A stretch of DNA of 64,000 nt from Pelomonas sp. Root1444 (GCF_001426885.1 NZ_LMFP01000003.1:689306-753305); one strand, 5' to 3'. Numbered from the stretch's first letter, positions 16,910 to 27,100 are shown. Numbers and translations are program-made. Notes: generated from the sequence alone by a model not told the origin.

Positions 16910-18853
16910 TCAGGCCTGCGCCGTGCGAAAGCGCGCCGCTGCGTCGCGCAGCTGGCCGGCACGGTCCTCGAGCAGTGCGGCGGAGGCCGCCGTCTCCTCG
17001 ACCAGCGCGGCGTTCTGCTGCGTCGTCGAATCGACCTCGCGGATGGCAGCGGCGAGCTGGCGGATCTGGTCCGCCTGCGACGACGACTGGCTGCTGATGT
17101 CGCCCACGATGCTGGCGACGCGCTGGATGGCCTGCACGATCTCGCCCATCGAGCCGCCGGCCTCCGACACATAGGTTTCGCCCCGCTGGACGGCCTCGAT
17201 GGAGGAGCCGATCAGCGTCTTGATCTCTTTCGCCGCTTCGGCCGAGCGCTGGGCGAGCGAGCGCACCTCGCCGGCGACGACCGCGAAGCCCCGCCCCTGC
17301 TCCCCGGCACGCGCCGCTTCGACGGCGGCATTGAGCGCGAGGATGTTGGTCTGGAACGCGATGGAGTCGATGACCTGGATGATGTCGCCGATGCGGCGCG
17401 AGCTGGCGGTGATCTCGTCCATGGACTTGACGGCGCGCTGCACGATCTCGCCACCCCGGCCCGCCAGGCCGGCCGCGCCCTGCACCAGGTCGTGGGCCTC
17501 GCGGGCGCTGCTCATGTTGTGGTCGACGGTCTGCTCCAGCACGCCGGTGCTGGCGCTGGTCTGCTCGACGACCGAGGCCATCGCATTGCCGCGTGCGGAC
17601 AGGTCCTGGTTGGCGCCGGAGATCTGCGTGGCCGACGTGGAGATGTGTTCCGCCCCTGCACGCACCTCGTGCACCAGGCGGCTCAGGCGCTGCACCGCCT
17701 CGCGCAGGGCGTTGGTCGCCAGGACGACTTCGTCGCGGCCCTCCAGGGCCTCGGTGTCGCTCAGGTCGCCGGCGCCCAGCGCCTCGATGCGCTGGCCCAT
17801 CGCGGCGCAGATGCTGCGCGCGGCGAGGTAGTAGCTCACCAACGCGTAGAGGGCGATGGCGACGAAGACGATGGCCAGCATCATGGCCATCCACAGGCTG
17901 CGGGTCAGGCGGTCGACACGGACGGCGACGAGCTCGGCGAGCTTTTCCTCGGCGGCGCGCTGCAGCTTGTCGGTCGCGGCGATCTGCGCCGTGCCGAGCG
18001 CGAACCAGGCGGCCGCCTCGACCTTGGGCGGCTCACCAAGCACGAAGCTCTGGTCGAACTTCTCGCCGAAGTCCTTGCGGATGCGCTCGGCCAGCTGCAA
18101 GTCCAGCCCCGCGACGGCTTCGGGGTTGGCCGCAGCCACGCGATTCAGCGCACCGGTCAGGCGGTTCAGGTACTCGTCCGTCAGCGTGTGGGCCTGGTGC
18201 AGGCGCTGCAGCATGCCGTAGGGCGGCGTGCCGAGATGGGCGGCGGCGGCGCCCAGTGCGCGCATGCGCCCGATCGCGTCCTGCAGGCGCGGCAGCGCGT
18301 CGGTGACGGTGAGCATCAGGTAGTAGGTGTCGGCATCCGGGTCCAGCGCCAGGTTGGATTCCGACGACGCCTGCTCGATGAGGAGTTGCAACGCGTCGGT
18401 CAGCGCGTAGCCGGCCGTGATGACGGCCTCGGGTTCGGCCGCCGTGCCAAGCGCCACCAGGGCCTTGGCCTTGGCGCGCACGGTGGCGAGCCCTGGGGCC
18501 AGCTTCAGCGGGTCGTTGGCCGTGCCGATCTCGCGTTCCAGGGCCTGGGCCTGGGCCTCGAACCTGGCCAGCGCGTCGTCACGCTTGGCCTCGGCGCCGG
18601 GCGTCTTGGCGCTCAACCCGATGGACGTGCCGCGCAGCACCATGGCCGCGTTCAGCAGGGCGCTGGCCTGGCGGACCTGCGTGACGCCGATCAGTTCCTT
18701 GGCCGAGAAAGCGCGGGCATCAGCGCGGTCGCCAGCCAGCGACACCCACATGTAGACCAGCGGGATCGCAAAACAAAGGCAGACGATGAGGAACTTGTGC
18801 GCCATCGGCAGACGGCACATCAGCCTCACGGCAGGCAGGAAGACAACGTTCAT
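16910..18853 (-). CDS. Methyl-accepting chemotaxis protein
   Basis: 647 residues. N-terminal helix ([21 protein letters not shown]), a long helical periplasmic sensor (about 40-320), a second membrane helix near 340 ([20 protein letters not shown]), a HAMP region and a cytoplasmic signalling rod. The hairpin tip [43 protein letters not shown] is split here only by my quoting limit: its core [18 protein letters not shown] is intact. The C-terminus RFRTAQA has no CheR/CheB docking pentapeptide. The ATG at 18853 is preferred to an upstream GTG. Ligand unknown; a 212-base gap separates it from the barrel gene. Confidence 0.9.
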   Translation of the reverse strand: MNVVFLPAVRLMCRLPMAHKFLIVCLCFAIPLVYMWVSLAGDRADARAFSAKELIGVTQVRQASALLNAAMVLRGTSIGLSAKTPGAEAKRDDALARFEAQAQALEREIGTANDPLKLAPGLATVRAKAKALVALGTAAEPEAVITAGYALTDALQLLIEQASSESNLALDPDADTYYLMLTVTDALPRLQDAIGRMRALGAAAAHLGTPPYGMLQRLHQAHTLTDEYLNRLTGALNRVAAANPEAVAGLDLQLAERIRKDFGEKFDQSFVLGEPPKVEAAAWFALGTAQIAATDKLQRAAEEKLAELVAVRVDRLTRSLWMAMMLAIVFVAIALYALVSYYLAARSICAAMGQRIEALGAGDLSDTEALEGRDEVVLATNALREAVQRLSRLVHEVRAGAEHISTSATQISGANQDLSARGNAMASVVEQTSASTGVLEQTVDHNMSSAREAHDLVQGAAGLAGRGGEIVQRAVKSMDEITASSRRIGDIIQVIDSIAFQTNILALNAAVEAARAGEQGRGFAVVAGEVRSLAQRSAEAAKEIKTLIGSSIEAVQRGETYVSEAGGSMGEIVQAIQRVASIVGDISSQSSSQADQIRQLAAAIREVDSTTQQNAALVEETAASAALLEDRAGQLRDAAARFRTAQA

Positions 18854-18997
18854 GGTCAGGCCTATCACTCATGCGCCGGTCCGCGGCGCGTCGCCCGGAA
18901 ATGTAGTCAGCCGGCTCGCGGATCTCTTGCGCAAGAGCAAAGCGCAGGGGGCCTGCTGGCCGCAAGCGTGCGTTTGTTGCCACCTGGCGGCGGCCGC

Positions 18998-19032
18998 AAA
19001 AAAAGAAAAAGCCGGCTGCGAGGCAGCCGGCT
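18998..19032 (-). terminator. Rho-independent terminator downstream of phaB
   Basis: On the minus strand a perfect 10-bp stem AGCCGGCTGC / GCAGCCGGCT with a 3-base loop is followed by TTTTCTTTTTTT. It lies 23 bases past the phaB stop and ends the phaC-phaA-phaB transcript. Confidence 0.92.
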
Positions 19033-19055
19033 TGCGGGCATGGGCCTTCGCAGGC

Positions 19056-19793
19056 TCAGCCCATGTGCATGCCGCCGTTGCAGGAGAAATCGGCGCCGGT
19101 GGAGAAGCCGGAGTCCTCGCTCGCCAGCCACACGACGATCGACCCGATCTCATCCGGCGTGCCCAGGCGCTTGACCGGGATGGTCGCGACGATCTTCTCG
19201 AGGATCTCGGGCTTGATGGCCTTGACCATCTCGGTGCCGATGTAGCCCGGGCTCACGGTGTTCACCGTCACGCCCTTGGCCGCCAGCTCCTGGGCCAGTG
19301 CCATCGTGAAGCCGTGCATGCCGGCCTTGGCGGCCGAGTAGTTGGTCTGGCCGGCCTGGCCCTTTTCGCCATTGACCGAGCTGATCTGGATGATGCGGCC
19401 CCAGCCCTTCTCCACCATGCCCGGGACGACCTGCTTGGTCACGTTGAACATGGAGTTCAGGTTGGTGTCGATGACGGCCTTCCAGTCCTCCGGCGTCATC
19501 TTCAGGAACATGCGGTCGCGGGTGATGCCGGCGTTGTTGACGAGGACATCGATGGTGCCGTGCTCCTGCACGGCCTTGGTGAAGGCCTCGACCGTCGAGT
19601 CCCAATCCGCGACGTTGCCGACGGAGGCGTGGAAGCTGAAGCCCTGCGCCTTCTGCTCATCCAGCCACTTCTGGTAGTCGCGGCTGGGGCCGCAGCCGGC
19701 GATGACCTTGAAGCCGGCCTTGGCGAGCTTCTGGCAGATGGCGGTGCCGATACCGCCCATGCCGCCGGTGACGTAGGCAATTTTCTGGCTCAT
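19056..19793 (-). CDS. phaB: Acetoacetyl-CoA reductase (NADPH), PHB synthesis
   Basis: 245 residues, matching PhaB along its full length. It reduces acetoacetyl-CoA to (R)-3-hydroxybutyryl-CoA. The opening IAYVTGGMGGIGTAICQKLA carries the cofactor loop. The catalytic Ser (ISSVNG) and YSAAK (YxxxK) are present, and NNAGITRD and the ending GADFSCNGGMHMG are characteristic. The gene is preceded by AAGGAG and followed by a strong terminator. It is the last gene of the pha operon. Confidence 0.97.
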   Translation of the reverse strand: MSQKIAYVTGGMGGIGTAICQKLAKAGFKVIAGCGPSRDYQKWLDEQKAQGFSFHASVGNVADWDSTVEAFTKAVQEHGTIDVLVNNAGITRDRMFLKMTPEDWKAVIDTNLNSMFNVTKQVVPGMVEKGWGRIIQISSVNGEKGQAGQTNYSAAKAGMHGFTMALAQELAAKGVTVNTVSPGYIGTEMVKAIKPEILEKIVATIPVKRLGTPDEIGSIVVWLASEDSGFSTGADFSCNGGMHMG

Positions 19794-19829
19794 GGTTTGT
19801 CTCCTTCAGTGGTGATTTGAGAATCTCTC

Positions 19830-21014
19830 TTAACGTTCGACGGTCAGGGCCACACCCATGCCGCCGCCGATGCACAGCGACGCAATACCCTTCTTGGCGT
19901 CACGCTTGACCATCTCGTGCAGCAGCGTGACCAGCACGCGGCAGCCGCTGGCACCGATGGGGTGGCCGAGCGCGATCGCGCCGCCGTTGACGTTGACCTT
20001 GCTCAGGTCCCAGCCCATCTCGTTGTGCACGGCGCAGGCCTGGGCCGCGAAGGCCTCGTTGATCTCCAGCAGGTCCAGGTCGGCGGGCTTCCAGCCGGCG
20101 CGCTCCAGCGCCTTCCTGGCAGCAGGCACGGGACCCATGCCCATGTAGGCGGGGTCCAGCCCGGCCGACGCGTACGACGCAATGCGCGCCAGCGGCGTCA
20201 GGCCCAGTGCCGCGGCCTTGGCGGCGGTCATGACGACCACGCCGGCCGCGCCGTCGTTCAGGCCCGAGGCATTGCCGGCCGTCACGCTGCCGGCCTTGTC
20301 GAAGGCGGGGCGCAGGCCGGCCAGCGCGTCTGCGTTGGATTTGCGGTTGATGAACTCGTCGGCGGCGAAGACGACGGGGTCGCCCTTCTTCTGCGGGATC
20401 GTGAAGGGCACGATCTCGTCCTTGAAGCGGCCGGCGTCCTGCGCCGCGGCCGCCTTCTGCTGGCTGCCCAGCGCCAGCGCGTCCTGCTGCTCGCGGGTGA
20501 TGCCGTACTTCTTGGCGACGTTCTCGGCGGTGATGCCCATGTGGTACTGGTTGTACACATCCCACAGGCCGTCGCTGATCATGGTGTCCACCATCTTCCA
20601 GTCGCCCATGCGCTGGCCGTCGCGGGAGTTGGGCAGCACGTGGGGGCTGAGGCTCATGCTCTCCTGGCCGCCGGCGATGACGATGTCGCTGTCGCCGTCC
20701 CGGATGGCCTGCGCCGCGAGCATCACGGCCTTCAGGCCCGAGCCGCAGACCTTGTTGATGGTCATGGCCGGCACGGCGTGCGGCAGGCCGGCCTTGATGA
20801 CGGCTTGGCGCGCCGGGTTCTGGCCGACGCCGGCCGTCAGCACCTGGCCGAGGATCACTTCATTGACCTGGTCGCCCGCCAGGCCGGTGCGGCGCAGCAG
20901 GTCCTGGATGACGGCGGCGCCCAGTTCGCTGGCGGGCGTCTTGGCGAGCGTGCCGCCGAACTTGCCGATGGCGGTGCGCGCGGCGGCGACGATGACGATG
21001 TCTTGCTGGCTCAT
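19830..21014 (-). CDS. phaA: Acetyl-CoA C-acetyltransferase (beta-ketothiolase)
   Basis: 394 residues, the full length of biosynthetic thiolases. The nucleophilic cysteine is in [11 protein letters not shown] near residue 89, the active-site histidine in [14 protein letters not shown], and the second cysteine in [10 protein letters not shown]. It condenses two acetyl-CoA to acetoacetyl-CoA, the first PHB step. The ATG at 21014 has AAGGAG at a good distance; the longer upstream frame belongs to another reading of phaC. It lies 20 bases downstream of phaC. Confidence 0.97.
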   Translation of the reverse strand: MSQQDIVIVAAARTAIGKFGGTLAKTPASELGAAVIQDLLRRTGLAGDQVNEVILGQVLTAGVGQNPARQAVIKAGLPHAVPAMTINKVCGSGLKAVMLAAQAIRDGDSDIVIAGGQESMSLSPHVLPNSRDGQRMGDWKMVDTMISDGLWDVYNQYHMGITAENVAKKYGITREQQDALALGSQQKAAAAQDAGRFKDEIVPFTIPQKKGDPVVFAADEFINRKSNADALAGLRPAFDKAGSVTAGNASGLNDGAAGVVVMTAAKAAALGLTPLARIASYASAGLDPAYMGMGPVPAARKALERAGWKPADLDLLEINEAFAAQACAVHNEMGWDLSKVNVNGGAIALGHPIGASGCRVLVTLLHEMVKRDAKKGIASLCIGGGMGVALTVER

Positions 21015-21034
21015 GAGAGTCTCCTTTGCTGAAA

Positions 21035-22717
21035 TCAGGCCTTCACCTTGACGTAGCGGCCAGGTGCGGTTTCGATGGGTTTGTACTTCCGATTGCCCGG
21101 CGTCTTGGGCGCCGGCTTGGCCGCGCCGGCGTGCGAGGCCAGCCAGGCCGACCAGTCCGGCCACCAGCTGCCGGGGTGCTCGGTGGCTGTCTTGAACCAC
21201 GCATCGGCCTCGGCCGGCAGCGTCGCCCCTTTGGCGATCCAGTGGCTGCGCTTGGGCGGCTTGCCCGGCTTGGGCGGCGGGTTGATGACACCCGCGATAT
21301 GACCCGAGGCGCCCAGCACGAAGCGCCTCTTGCCCTTGAGCAGCTGGGTGCTGCGGTAGGCACTGGTCCACGGCACGATGTGGTCCTCGCGCGAGCCGTA
21401 GATGTAGACCGGCGCGTCGATGGCGCCGAGGTCCACCTTCTCGCCGCAGACGGTCAGCTTGCCCGGCTGCTTCAGCTCGTTCTGCAGGTAGGTGTGGCGC
21501 AGGTACCAGCAGTACATCGGGCCGGGCAGGTTGGTCGAGTCGCCGTTCCAGTACAGCAGGTCGAAAGCCGGCGGCGCCTCGCCCTTCAGGTAGTTGCCGA
21601 CGACGTAGTTCCACACCAGGTCGTTGGGGCGCAGGAAGCTGAAGGTGGTGGCCAGCTCCTGGCCGTGCAGCAGCTGCGGGCCCTTGGGGCACTCCGGCCC
21701 GAGCGTTGCCTCGCGCAGGCGCACGCTGGCCTCGTCGACGAAGATGTCCAGGATGCCGTTGTCGGCGAAGTCCAGCAGCGTGGTCAGCAGCGTGACGCTG
21801 GCGGCCGGCTGCTCGCCACGGGCGGCCAGCACGGCCAGCGCGGTGGCGAGGATGGTGCCGCCGACGCAAAAGCCCAGCGTGTTGATCTTGTCCTGGCCCG
21901 AGATCTCCTGCGCGACGCGCAGCGCCTCGATGGCGCCTTCCTCGATGTAGTCGTCCCACGTCAGGTGCTTGACCGATTCGTCGGGGTTGCGCCAGCTGAC
22001 GACGAAGACGCGGTTGCCCTCGGCCACGGCATAACGGATCAACGAGTTGTCGGGCTGCAGGTCGAGGATGTAGAACTTGTTGATGCAGGGCGGCACCATC
22101 AGCAGCGGGCGCGCCTTCACGGTGGGCGTCAGCGGCGTGTATTCGATGAGCTGGAACAGCTCGTTCTCGAACACCACATGACCCGCGGTCGTCGCGACGT
22201 TCTTGCCCACCTCGAAGGCGCTTTCGTCCGTTTGCGACACATGGCCGCGCTGCACGTCGCCCCACAACTGCTGCAGGCCGCGGGCCAGCGTCTCGCCCTG
22301 GCTGTCCAGCGCCAGCTTCTGCGCCTCGGGGTTCAACGCCAGGAAGTTGCTGGGCGAGGCCGCATCGACGAACTGCTGCACCGCGAAGCGGATGCGTGCC
22401 TTGGTCTTGTCGTCGGCCTCGACGCTGGAGGCCATCTGCGCCAGCGTGCGGCCGTTGAGCAGATAGAGCTGGGTCATGAAATTGGCGGCCGGGTTGGACC
22501 GCCATTCCGGTGCCGAGAACCGCCGGTCACTGACCGCCGGCGCCTCGCCGTGGCCCAGCGACGCGTTCCACAGCGCGGTGGCCTGCTTCAGGTACTCGGC
22601 CTGCAACTCGGCCAGCGCCGTGGGTGAGATCTGGGGCAGATGCGACATCTGCTGCATCAGGTCCGCGAACACCTGCCCTTCGGCGGGCGGCGTGTCGTTC
22701 TTCGTGCGAGTGGCCAT
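21035..22717 (-). CDS. phaC: Class I poly(3-hydroxyalkanoate) synthase
   Basis: 560 residues from the ATG at 22717, which has GAGGAG upstream. The lipase-like box reads GFCVGG with the catalytic cysteine. The catalytic aspartate lies in SREDHIVPW and the histidine in GASGHIAGV. It polymerises (R)-3-hydroxybutyryl-CoA on granule surfaces. The size and the phaC-phaA-phaB order match the class I systems of Cupriavidus-like bacteria. A sigma54-type promoter is visible just upstream. Confidence 0.97.
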   Translation of the reverse strand: MATRTKNDTPPAEGQVFADLMQQMSHLPQISPTALAELQAEYLKQATALWNASLGHGEAPAVSDRRFSAPEWRSNPAANFMTQLYLLNGRTLAQMASSVEADDKTKARIRFAVQQFVDAASPSNFLALNPEAQKLALDSQGETLARGLQQLWGDVQRGHVSQTDESAFEVGKNVATTAGHVVFENELFQLIEYTPLTPTVKARPLLMVPPCINKFYILDLQPDNSLIRYAVAEGNRVFVVSWRNPDESVKHLTWDDYIEEGAIEALRVAQEISGQDKINTLGFCVGGTILATALAVLAARGEQPAASVTLLTTLLDFADNGILDIFVDEASVRLREATLGPECPKGPQLLHGQELATTFSFLRPNDLVWNYVVGNYLKGEAPPAFDLLYWNGDSTNLPGPMYCWYLRHTYLQNELKQPGKLTVCGEKVDLGAIDAPVYIYGSREDHIVPWTSAYRSTQLLKGKRRFVLGASGHIAGVINPPPKPGKPPKRSHWIAKGATLPAEADAWFKTATEHPGSWWPDWSAWLASHAGAAKPAPKTPGNRKYKPIETAPGRYVKVKA

Positions 22718-22748
22718 GAATCTCCTCAGCGGTCCTGTCTCGATCCGT

Positions 22749-22764
22749 TGCAATAAGCTTGCCA
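22749..22764 (-). promoter_or_regulatory. Candidate sigma54 promoter of phaCAB
   Basis: On the minus strand the sequence reads TGGCA-A-GCTTA-TTGCA, with GG and GC separated by exactly 10 bases and only the base after TGGCA off consensus. Initiation would fall near 22738, about 20 bases before the phaC ATG, leaving room for its ribosome site. RpoN control of PHA genes is known in some genera. It is unproven here, and a sigma70 promoter could coexist. Confidence 0.5.
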
Positions 22765-22831
22765 CATCCGCAGACCCCACCTTGTACCTTGTAATTTCAG
22801 GCGCTGACGCGCCGATGACACCCCTCGCACC

Positions 22832-23098
22832 ATGTATCTCGTCGCCATCGCCTGGGCCTATGTCGCGTTGATGATGGCCGCCGCGGAAGCGCTCAGCCCC
22901 CAGGGCACGCTGTTCGGCGCCTTCGTCACGCTGCTCCTCTATGGCGTGCTGCCGCTGAGCCTGCTGCTCTACATCCTGGGCACGCCGGGCCGCCGGCGCA
23001 GGCGCCGCGCAGCGGAATCAGCGGCCGAGGGCAATGCAGGCGGCCATGCGACCGCGAGGCCGGCCGAGGGCTTCGCCCCGGAACGAGAAGAACCGTGA
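22832..23098 (+). CDS. Small membrane protein divergent from phaC
   Basis: 88 residues with two hydrophobic helices (about 3-20 and 27-48), then a basic cluster GRRRRRR and a polar tail. I do not recognise a family with certainty. Its last 81 bases overlap the 3' end of pgeF on the opposite strand. The overlap lies only in the low-complexity tail, so the membrane part is the likely functional region. Confidence 0.55.
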   Translation: MYLVAIAWAYVALMMAAAEALSPQGTLFGAFVTLLLYGVLPLSLLLYILGTPGRRRRRRAAESAAEGNAGGHATARPAEGFAPEREEP

Positions 23099-23749
23099 AT
23101 CATCGGTCAGCGTGCACCAGCCACCGCCGCTGATGCCGGTGACGCCGGCTGCGGCCAGGCGTTCGCGAGCCAACAAGGGAAGGTTGGCGCGCCACCGAGG
23201 CTGGGGGTTAGGTCGATAGAGGAAGCCCGGCTGGTCGCGCTCGACCGGCACGCGCCCGAAGGCGGCGACAACCTCGGGGCCGACCTCGAAGGCCTCCGGC
23301 CCGATGCAGGCGCCGAGCCATGCCTGCACATCACCCGGCGGGCAGCCCGCGGCCTCGCAAAGCGCGGCCACGGTGTTCTCCAGCACGCCGGCCGCCAGCC
23401 CCCGCCAGCCCGCATGCGCGCCGGCCACGCCGCCGGGCGCGGTGAACAGCACCGGCAGGCAGTCGGCCACGAGGATGGCCACGGCCAGCGCCGGGTCGGT
23501 CGACACCGCCGCGTCGGCCTGCGGCGCGTTGCCGTCATGCCAGTCGCGCTGCAGTCGCACGACGGTCGCGCCGTGGACCTGGTCGAGGAACACCGGCCGG
23601 GCGCCCAGCAGCCCGGCGAGTTCGGCACGGTGGGCCATGGCCAGCGCCGGGTCGCCCGCCTTGCGCCCGAAGTTCGGGCCCAGCGTCGTCATGAAGGCCG
23701 TCACGCCGGGCCAGGCCGGGCGCAGCCAGGGCGTCGGGTCAAGCGGCAT
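23018..23749 (-). CDS. pgeF: Peptidoglycan editing factor / YfiH-family purine nucleoside-cleaving enzyme
   Basis: 243 residues. The metal-binding residues of the YfiH (laccase-like) family are visible: DQVHG, VADCLPVLF and HAGWRG, plus the late WCTLTDDSRFFSFRG. Members prevent misincorporation during peptidoglycan precursor synthesis in E. coli and have been shown to cleave purine nucleosides. The start overlaps the end of maiA by 11 bases, so the two are probably co-transcribed. The 3' end overlaps the small membrane gene on the other strand. Confidence 0.9.
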   Translation of the reverse strand: MPLDPTPWLRPAWPGVTAFMTTLGPNFGRKAGDPALAMAHRAELAGLLGARPVFLDQVHGATVVRLQRDWHDGNAPQADAAVSTDPALAVAILVADCLPVLFTAPGGVAGAHAGWRGLAAGVLENTVAALCEAAGCPPGDVQAWLGACIGPEAFEVGPEVVAAFGRVPVERDQPGFLYRPNPQPRWRANLPLLARERLAAAGVTGISGGGWCTLTDDSRFFSFRGEALGRPRGRMAACIALGR

Positions 23750-24374
23750 CGGGACAGGCGCTCGGCTGGGTGTTCGAGAACGCCGGCAGCGCCAGGCAGG
23801 CGGCGTTGATGCGCATGACGGTGGGGTAGCCGTCCAGCGGGCATTCGAAGCGCTGGGCGTTATAGACCTGGGGCACGAGCAGGCAGTCGGCGAGGCCCGG
23901 CGTGTCGCCGAAGCAGAACTCGCCCGCGGTGCCGGCCAGGCGCTGCTCGACGATGGCCAGGCCCGTCGCGACCCAGTGCCGGTACCAGCGGTCCACGGTG
24001 GCCTGATCCTGGCCCAGGTCGTTCTTCAGGTAGCGCAGCACGCGCAGGTTGTTCACCGGGTGGATGTCGCAGCCGATGTCCTGCGCCAGCGCCCTCACCT
24101 GCGCCCGCGCCACCGCATCGCGCGGCAGCAGCGGCGGCTCGGGGTGGGTCTCGTCCAGGTATTCGAGGATGGCCATGGACTGGCTGAGCCAGCGGCCGTC
24201 GTCCAGCACCAGCGCAGGCACGAGGTGCGAAACCTGCTGGTTGGCGAACGCGCCAGCGAACTGCTCGTTCTTCTGCAGATGGATGGGTGCGTAGTCGTAG
24301 TCCAGGCCTTTCAAGGCCAGGCCGATGCGCACGCGCCAGGACGCGGACGAGCGGAAGTAGTTGTAGAGCTTCAT
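23739..24374 (-). CDS. maiA: Maleylacetoacetate isomerase (zeta-class GST)
   Basis: 211 residues from MKLYNYFRSSASWRV. The glutathione-activating SSxS segment at about 9-13, the NQQVSHLVPAL loop and the SMAILEYLDE motif are those of zeta-class glutathione transferases. The enzyme isomerises maleylacetoacetate in tyrosine and gentisate-type degradation, but no fumarylacetoacetase gene is adjacent. The C-terminus (FSNTQPSACPDAA) is typical. The start three codons into the frame gives the standard N-terminus. Confidence 0.88.
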   Translation of the reverse strand: MKLYNYFRSSASWRVRIGLALKGLDYDYAPIHLQKNEQFAGAFANQQVSHLVPALVLDDGRWLSQSMAILEYLDETHPEPPLLPRDAVARAQVRALAQDIGCDIHPVNNLRVLRYLKNDLGQDQATVDRWYRHWVATGLAIVEQRLAGTAGEFCFGDTPGLADCLLVPQVYNAQRFECPLDGYPTVMRINAACLALPAFSNTQPSACPDAA

Positions 24375-24394
24375 GCCTGTCATTTTGTGCCTTC

Positions 24395-24409
24395 TAAACT
24401 CGGCACATG
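24395..24409 (+). promoter_or_regulatory. Possible leaderless promoter (-10) of the Nudix gene
   Basis: A -10-like TAAACT at 24395-24400 is followed by CGGC and then ATG at 24407. Transcription would begin at or next to the start codon, and no Shine-Dalgarno sequence is present. The same TAnAAT-CGGC-ATG layout recurs before the genes at 37430 and 42342. No good -35 element is visible. Confidence 0.4.
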
Positions 24410-24961
24410 CCCTTCCCCAGCCGCTTCAAACACTGCCCCGCCTGCGGCGCCGCCGTGGAGTACCGCATCCCCGCGGATGACAACCGCGAGCGCGCCGTCT
24501 GCCCGGCGTGTCACAGCATCCATTACCAGAACCCGCTCAACGTCGTCGGCACGCTGCCGGTGTGGGAGGCCGACGGCCGCGTGCTGCTGTGCCGTCGCGC
24601 CATCGAGCCGCGTCATGGGCTGTGGACGCTGCCGGCCGGCTTCATGGAACTGGGCGAGACCACGGCCGAAGGCGCGCTGCGCGAGACGCAGGAGGAAGCG
24701 GGCGCCGATGTCGAGATGGGGCCGCTGTACACGGTGCTGAACGTCGTGCGCGTGGGGCAGATCCATCTGTTCTACCGGGCGCGCCTGCGCTCGCCCGACT
24801 TCAACCCCGGCCCCGAGTCGCTGGAGGCGAAGTTGTTCGCCGAACACGAGATCCCCTGGGACGAGATCGCCTTCAAGACAACGCGGGAAACGCTGCGCTG
24901 CTTCTTCGAGGACCGGCGCGCTGGCGGGCAGTACCCGCTGCACGCGCTCGACATCGCCTGA
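24407..24961 (+). CDS. Nudix hydrolase with N-terminal zinc ribbon
   Basis: 184 residues. Two CPxC pairs ([10 protein letters not shown] and [12 protein letters not shown]) form a zinc ribbon. The Nudix box at about 75-98 reads [22 protein letters not shown], matching GX5EX7REUXEEXGU. Zinc-ribbon Nudix proteins hydrolyse nucleoside diphosphate derivatives such as NADH, ADP-ribose or FAD; the exact substrate is not evident. It ends 6 bases from a convergent small gene. Confidence 0.88.
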   Translation: MPFPSRFKHCPACGAAVEYRIPADDNRERAVCPACHSIHYQNPLNVVGTLPVWEADGRVLLCRRAIEPRHGLWTLPAGFMELGETTAEGALRETQEEAGADVEMGPLYTVLNVVRVGQIHLFYRARLRSPDFNPGPESLEAKLFAEHEIPWDEIAFKTTRETLRCFFEDRRAGGQYPLHALDIA

Positions 24962-24967
24962 CCCGCG

Positions 24968-25159
24968 TCAGCGCCCGCCCAGCACCCGCGCCGGCAGCAT
25001 GACGATGGCGCGCAGCAGCGCGAACACGCCGTCGACCGCGACACCCAGCAGCCTGAAAGGCAGCGTGACCAGCCAGACCAGTGGCCACAGCAGCAACGCC
25101 AGCAGCGCGAGCGGCCAGCAGAGCACGAACAGCACGCACCAGAGCAGGAAGCTGAACAT
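24968..25159 (-). CDS. Very hydrophobic small protein (63 aa)
   Basis: 63 residues, almost wholly hydrophobic: MFSFLLWCVLFVLCWPLALL then a second segment to about residue 60, ending MLPARVLGGR. Two membrane helices are likely. No family recognised. It lies 12 bases downstream of the S9 peptidase in the same direction and could be read from its transcript. Confidence 0.5.
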   Translation of the reverse strand: MFSFLLWCVLFVLCWPLALLALLLWPLVWLVTLPFRLLGVAVDGVFALLRAIVMLPARVLGGR

Positions 25160-25171
25160 CGCGTGCGCTCC

Positions 25172-27100
25172 TTACTTGACGGCCTGGCCCACGCCAGGCT
25201 TCAGGTACTTGTCGAGGAATTCGACCATGCGGCGGTTGGCCTCCAGCGTGTTCTTCTTCTTCGAGAATCCGTGGCCCTCGTCGTCGAACACGAGGTAGTC
25301 CACCGGCACGCCGTTCTTCTTCACCGCCGCGACGATGTCGTCGCTCTCGGGCTTGATGACACGCGGGTCGTTGGCGCCCTGGATGACCATCAGCGGTTTC
25401 CTGATCTCGCCGGCGTGGAAGAGCGGCGACGTGGCCATCAGGCGTTCGCGGTCCTTCACCGGGTCACCGACCTCCTGATACAGCGCGAGGCGCTGGCTCT
25501 CCCAATACGGCGGGATGCTTTCCAGCGTGCGTATCCAGTTGGCGACGCCGAAGATGTCGATGCCCACCTTGAATGCCTCCGGCCGGAAGGCCATGGCCGA
25601 CAACACCATGTAGCCGCCATAGCTGCCGCCGACGATGCCGATGCGCTCCGGGTCGATGACGCCGGTGCTGGCCAGGAAGGTTTTGGCCTCGATGCAATCC
25701 CACAGCGGCTCGCGGCCGTGCTTGCCGTCGTCGGCGGTGAAGAAGCTCTTGCCGTAGCCCGAGCTGCCACGGTTGTTGATGCCCAGCACCGCATAGCCGT
25801 TGTTGACGAAGTACTGCATCAGCGCCGAGTAGCCGCGCATGGTCTGCCCGCCGGGGCCGCCGTGCACCCAGACGATGGCGGGCACCTTGTGGCCCGCAGA
25901 CGCCTCCTTGGGCAGCATCAGGATGGACGGCACCACCATGCCGTCGAAGCTCCTGAAGCGCACGACGGCGGCGTCCACCAGTTCGGCCGGGTCGATGTCC
26001 TTGGACAGGCTCTGCGTCAGCTGCTTCGGCGCCGCGTTGGCGCCGACCTCGGCGACGAACAGGTTGCTGGGCGAGCGGTCGCCGTTCACGTAGAAGGCCA
26101 TGCGCTTGCCGCTGCGCGAGAACGACACGCCGCGCACCTCGCCGCCCGGCAGTTGGGGCAGCGCGACGGGCTTGCCGTCACGGTACAGGCGCAACGCGAT
26201 GCTGGCGTCGGCATTGATGCCGGTGACGCGATGGCGGCCGTCCTTGGAGAAGGCCGTGTAGGCCACGTCCCAGTCGGCCTTCTCGACCTCGCGGGTCTTG
26301 CCGCTGGCCAGGTCATAGGCGATGACGCGGGTGAACTCGCCGCCGTCGTTGGTCGTCATCAGCAGCTCGCGGCTCTCGGGGTCGAAGTCCTGCGACGCGT
26401 ACTGCGCCAGGCCCTGGTGTCGGGTGATGTGCTTGATCTCGCCGCTCTTGAGGTCGGCCAGGTGCACGTCGGCATCGGCCGTTGTATTGACCTTGCCCAG
26501 CGCCAGCCAGCGGCCGTCGCGGCTGATGTCGCTGACTTGCCAGCCCGCCTCGTTCTTGAACACCAGCGTGCGCGCATAGGTCTTGGCATCGATGCGGTAG
26601 AGGTCGAAGAAGCGCGCATCGCGCTCGTTCGTCGCGACGTAGAAGGCCGTGTCGTCGCCGCTCCAGCCGCGGAACTGCGCCTTGAGCTTCTCGCCTGGCG
26701 TCAGGTCTTTCTCGCTGCCGTCCAGCTCGCGCACGTAGAGGTGGTTCAGTTCGTTGCCCGCCTGGTCGCGCGTGTAGAGGAAGCGGTCGTCGGCGGGGAA
26801 GAAGCTGACGGCGTAATGGCTGTCGGTCTTGGAGTGCGTGAGCTGCACCGGCTTGCCGCCGGCAGCGGGCATCGCGTAGACGTTGAAGATGCCCGTCTCG
26901 TTGCTGTGGAACAGGATGCGGCTCTCGTCCGCCGAGAAGCTGGCGCCGCCGATGTTGACGGTGGCCATGAACTGCTCGATGGTGTAGCGCTTGGCCGGCT
27001 TGGGCGCTGCAGCTGCGGGCTTGATGTCGGCAGCGGTGGCTGCGGGCACGGCGGCCAGCAGCGCAAGGGCCGCAACGAGGGTCAGCAGGGGTCGGCTCAT
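25172..27100 (-). CDS. S9 family (prolyl oligopeptidase) peptidase, periplasmic
   Basis: 642 residues. Signal peptide to about 23 (LAAVPAATA), an N-terminal beta-propeller (about 40-370, blades such as ILFHSNETGIFNVYAMPA), then an alpha/beta-hydrolase domain. The nucleophile is in GGSYGGYMV, the acid in GANDPRV and the histidine in DDEGHGFSKK. It resembles acylaminoacyl-peptidase and dipeptidyl-peptidase types that act on peptides in the periplasm. The immediate upstream gene is the divergently unrelated guaD, so it probably has its own promoter. Confidence 0.92.
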   Translation of the reverse strand: MSRPLLTLVAALALLAAVPAATAADIKPAAAAPKPAKRYTIEQFMATVNIGGASFSADESRILFHSNETGIFNVYAMPAAGGKPVQLTHSKTDSHYAVSFFPADDRFLYTRDQAGNELNHLYVRELDGSEKDLTPGEKLKAQFRGWSGDDTAFYVATNERDARFFDLYRIDAKTYARTLVFKNEAGWQVSDISRDGRWLALGKVNTTADADVHLADLKSGEIKHITRHQGLAQYASQDFDPESRELLMTTNDGGEFTRVIAYDLASGKTREVEKADWDVAYTAFSKDGRHRVTGINADASIALRLYRDGKPVALPQLPGGEVRGVSFSRSGKRMAFYVNGDRSPSNLFVAEVGANAAPKQLTQSLSKDIDPAELVDAAVVRFRSFDGMVVPSILMLPKEASAGHKVPAIVWVHGGPGGQTMRGYSALMQYFVNNGYAVLGINNRGSSGYGKSFFTADDGKHGREPLWDCIEAKTFLASTGVIDPERIGIVGGSYGGYMVLSAMAFRPEAFKVGIDIFGVANWIRTLESIPPYWESQRLALYQEVGDPVKDRERLMATSPLFHAGEIRKPLMVIQGANDPRVIKPESDDIVAAVKKNGVPVDYLVFDDEGHGFSKKKNTLEANRRMVEFLDKYLKPGVGQAVK

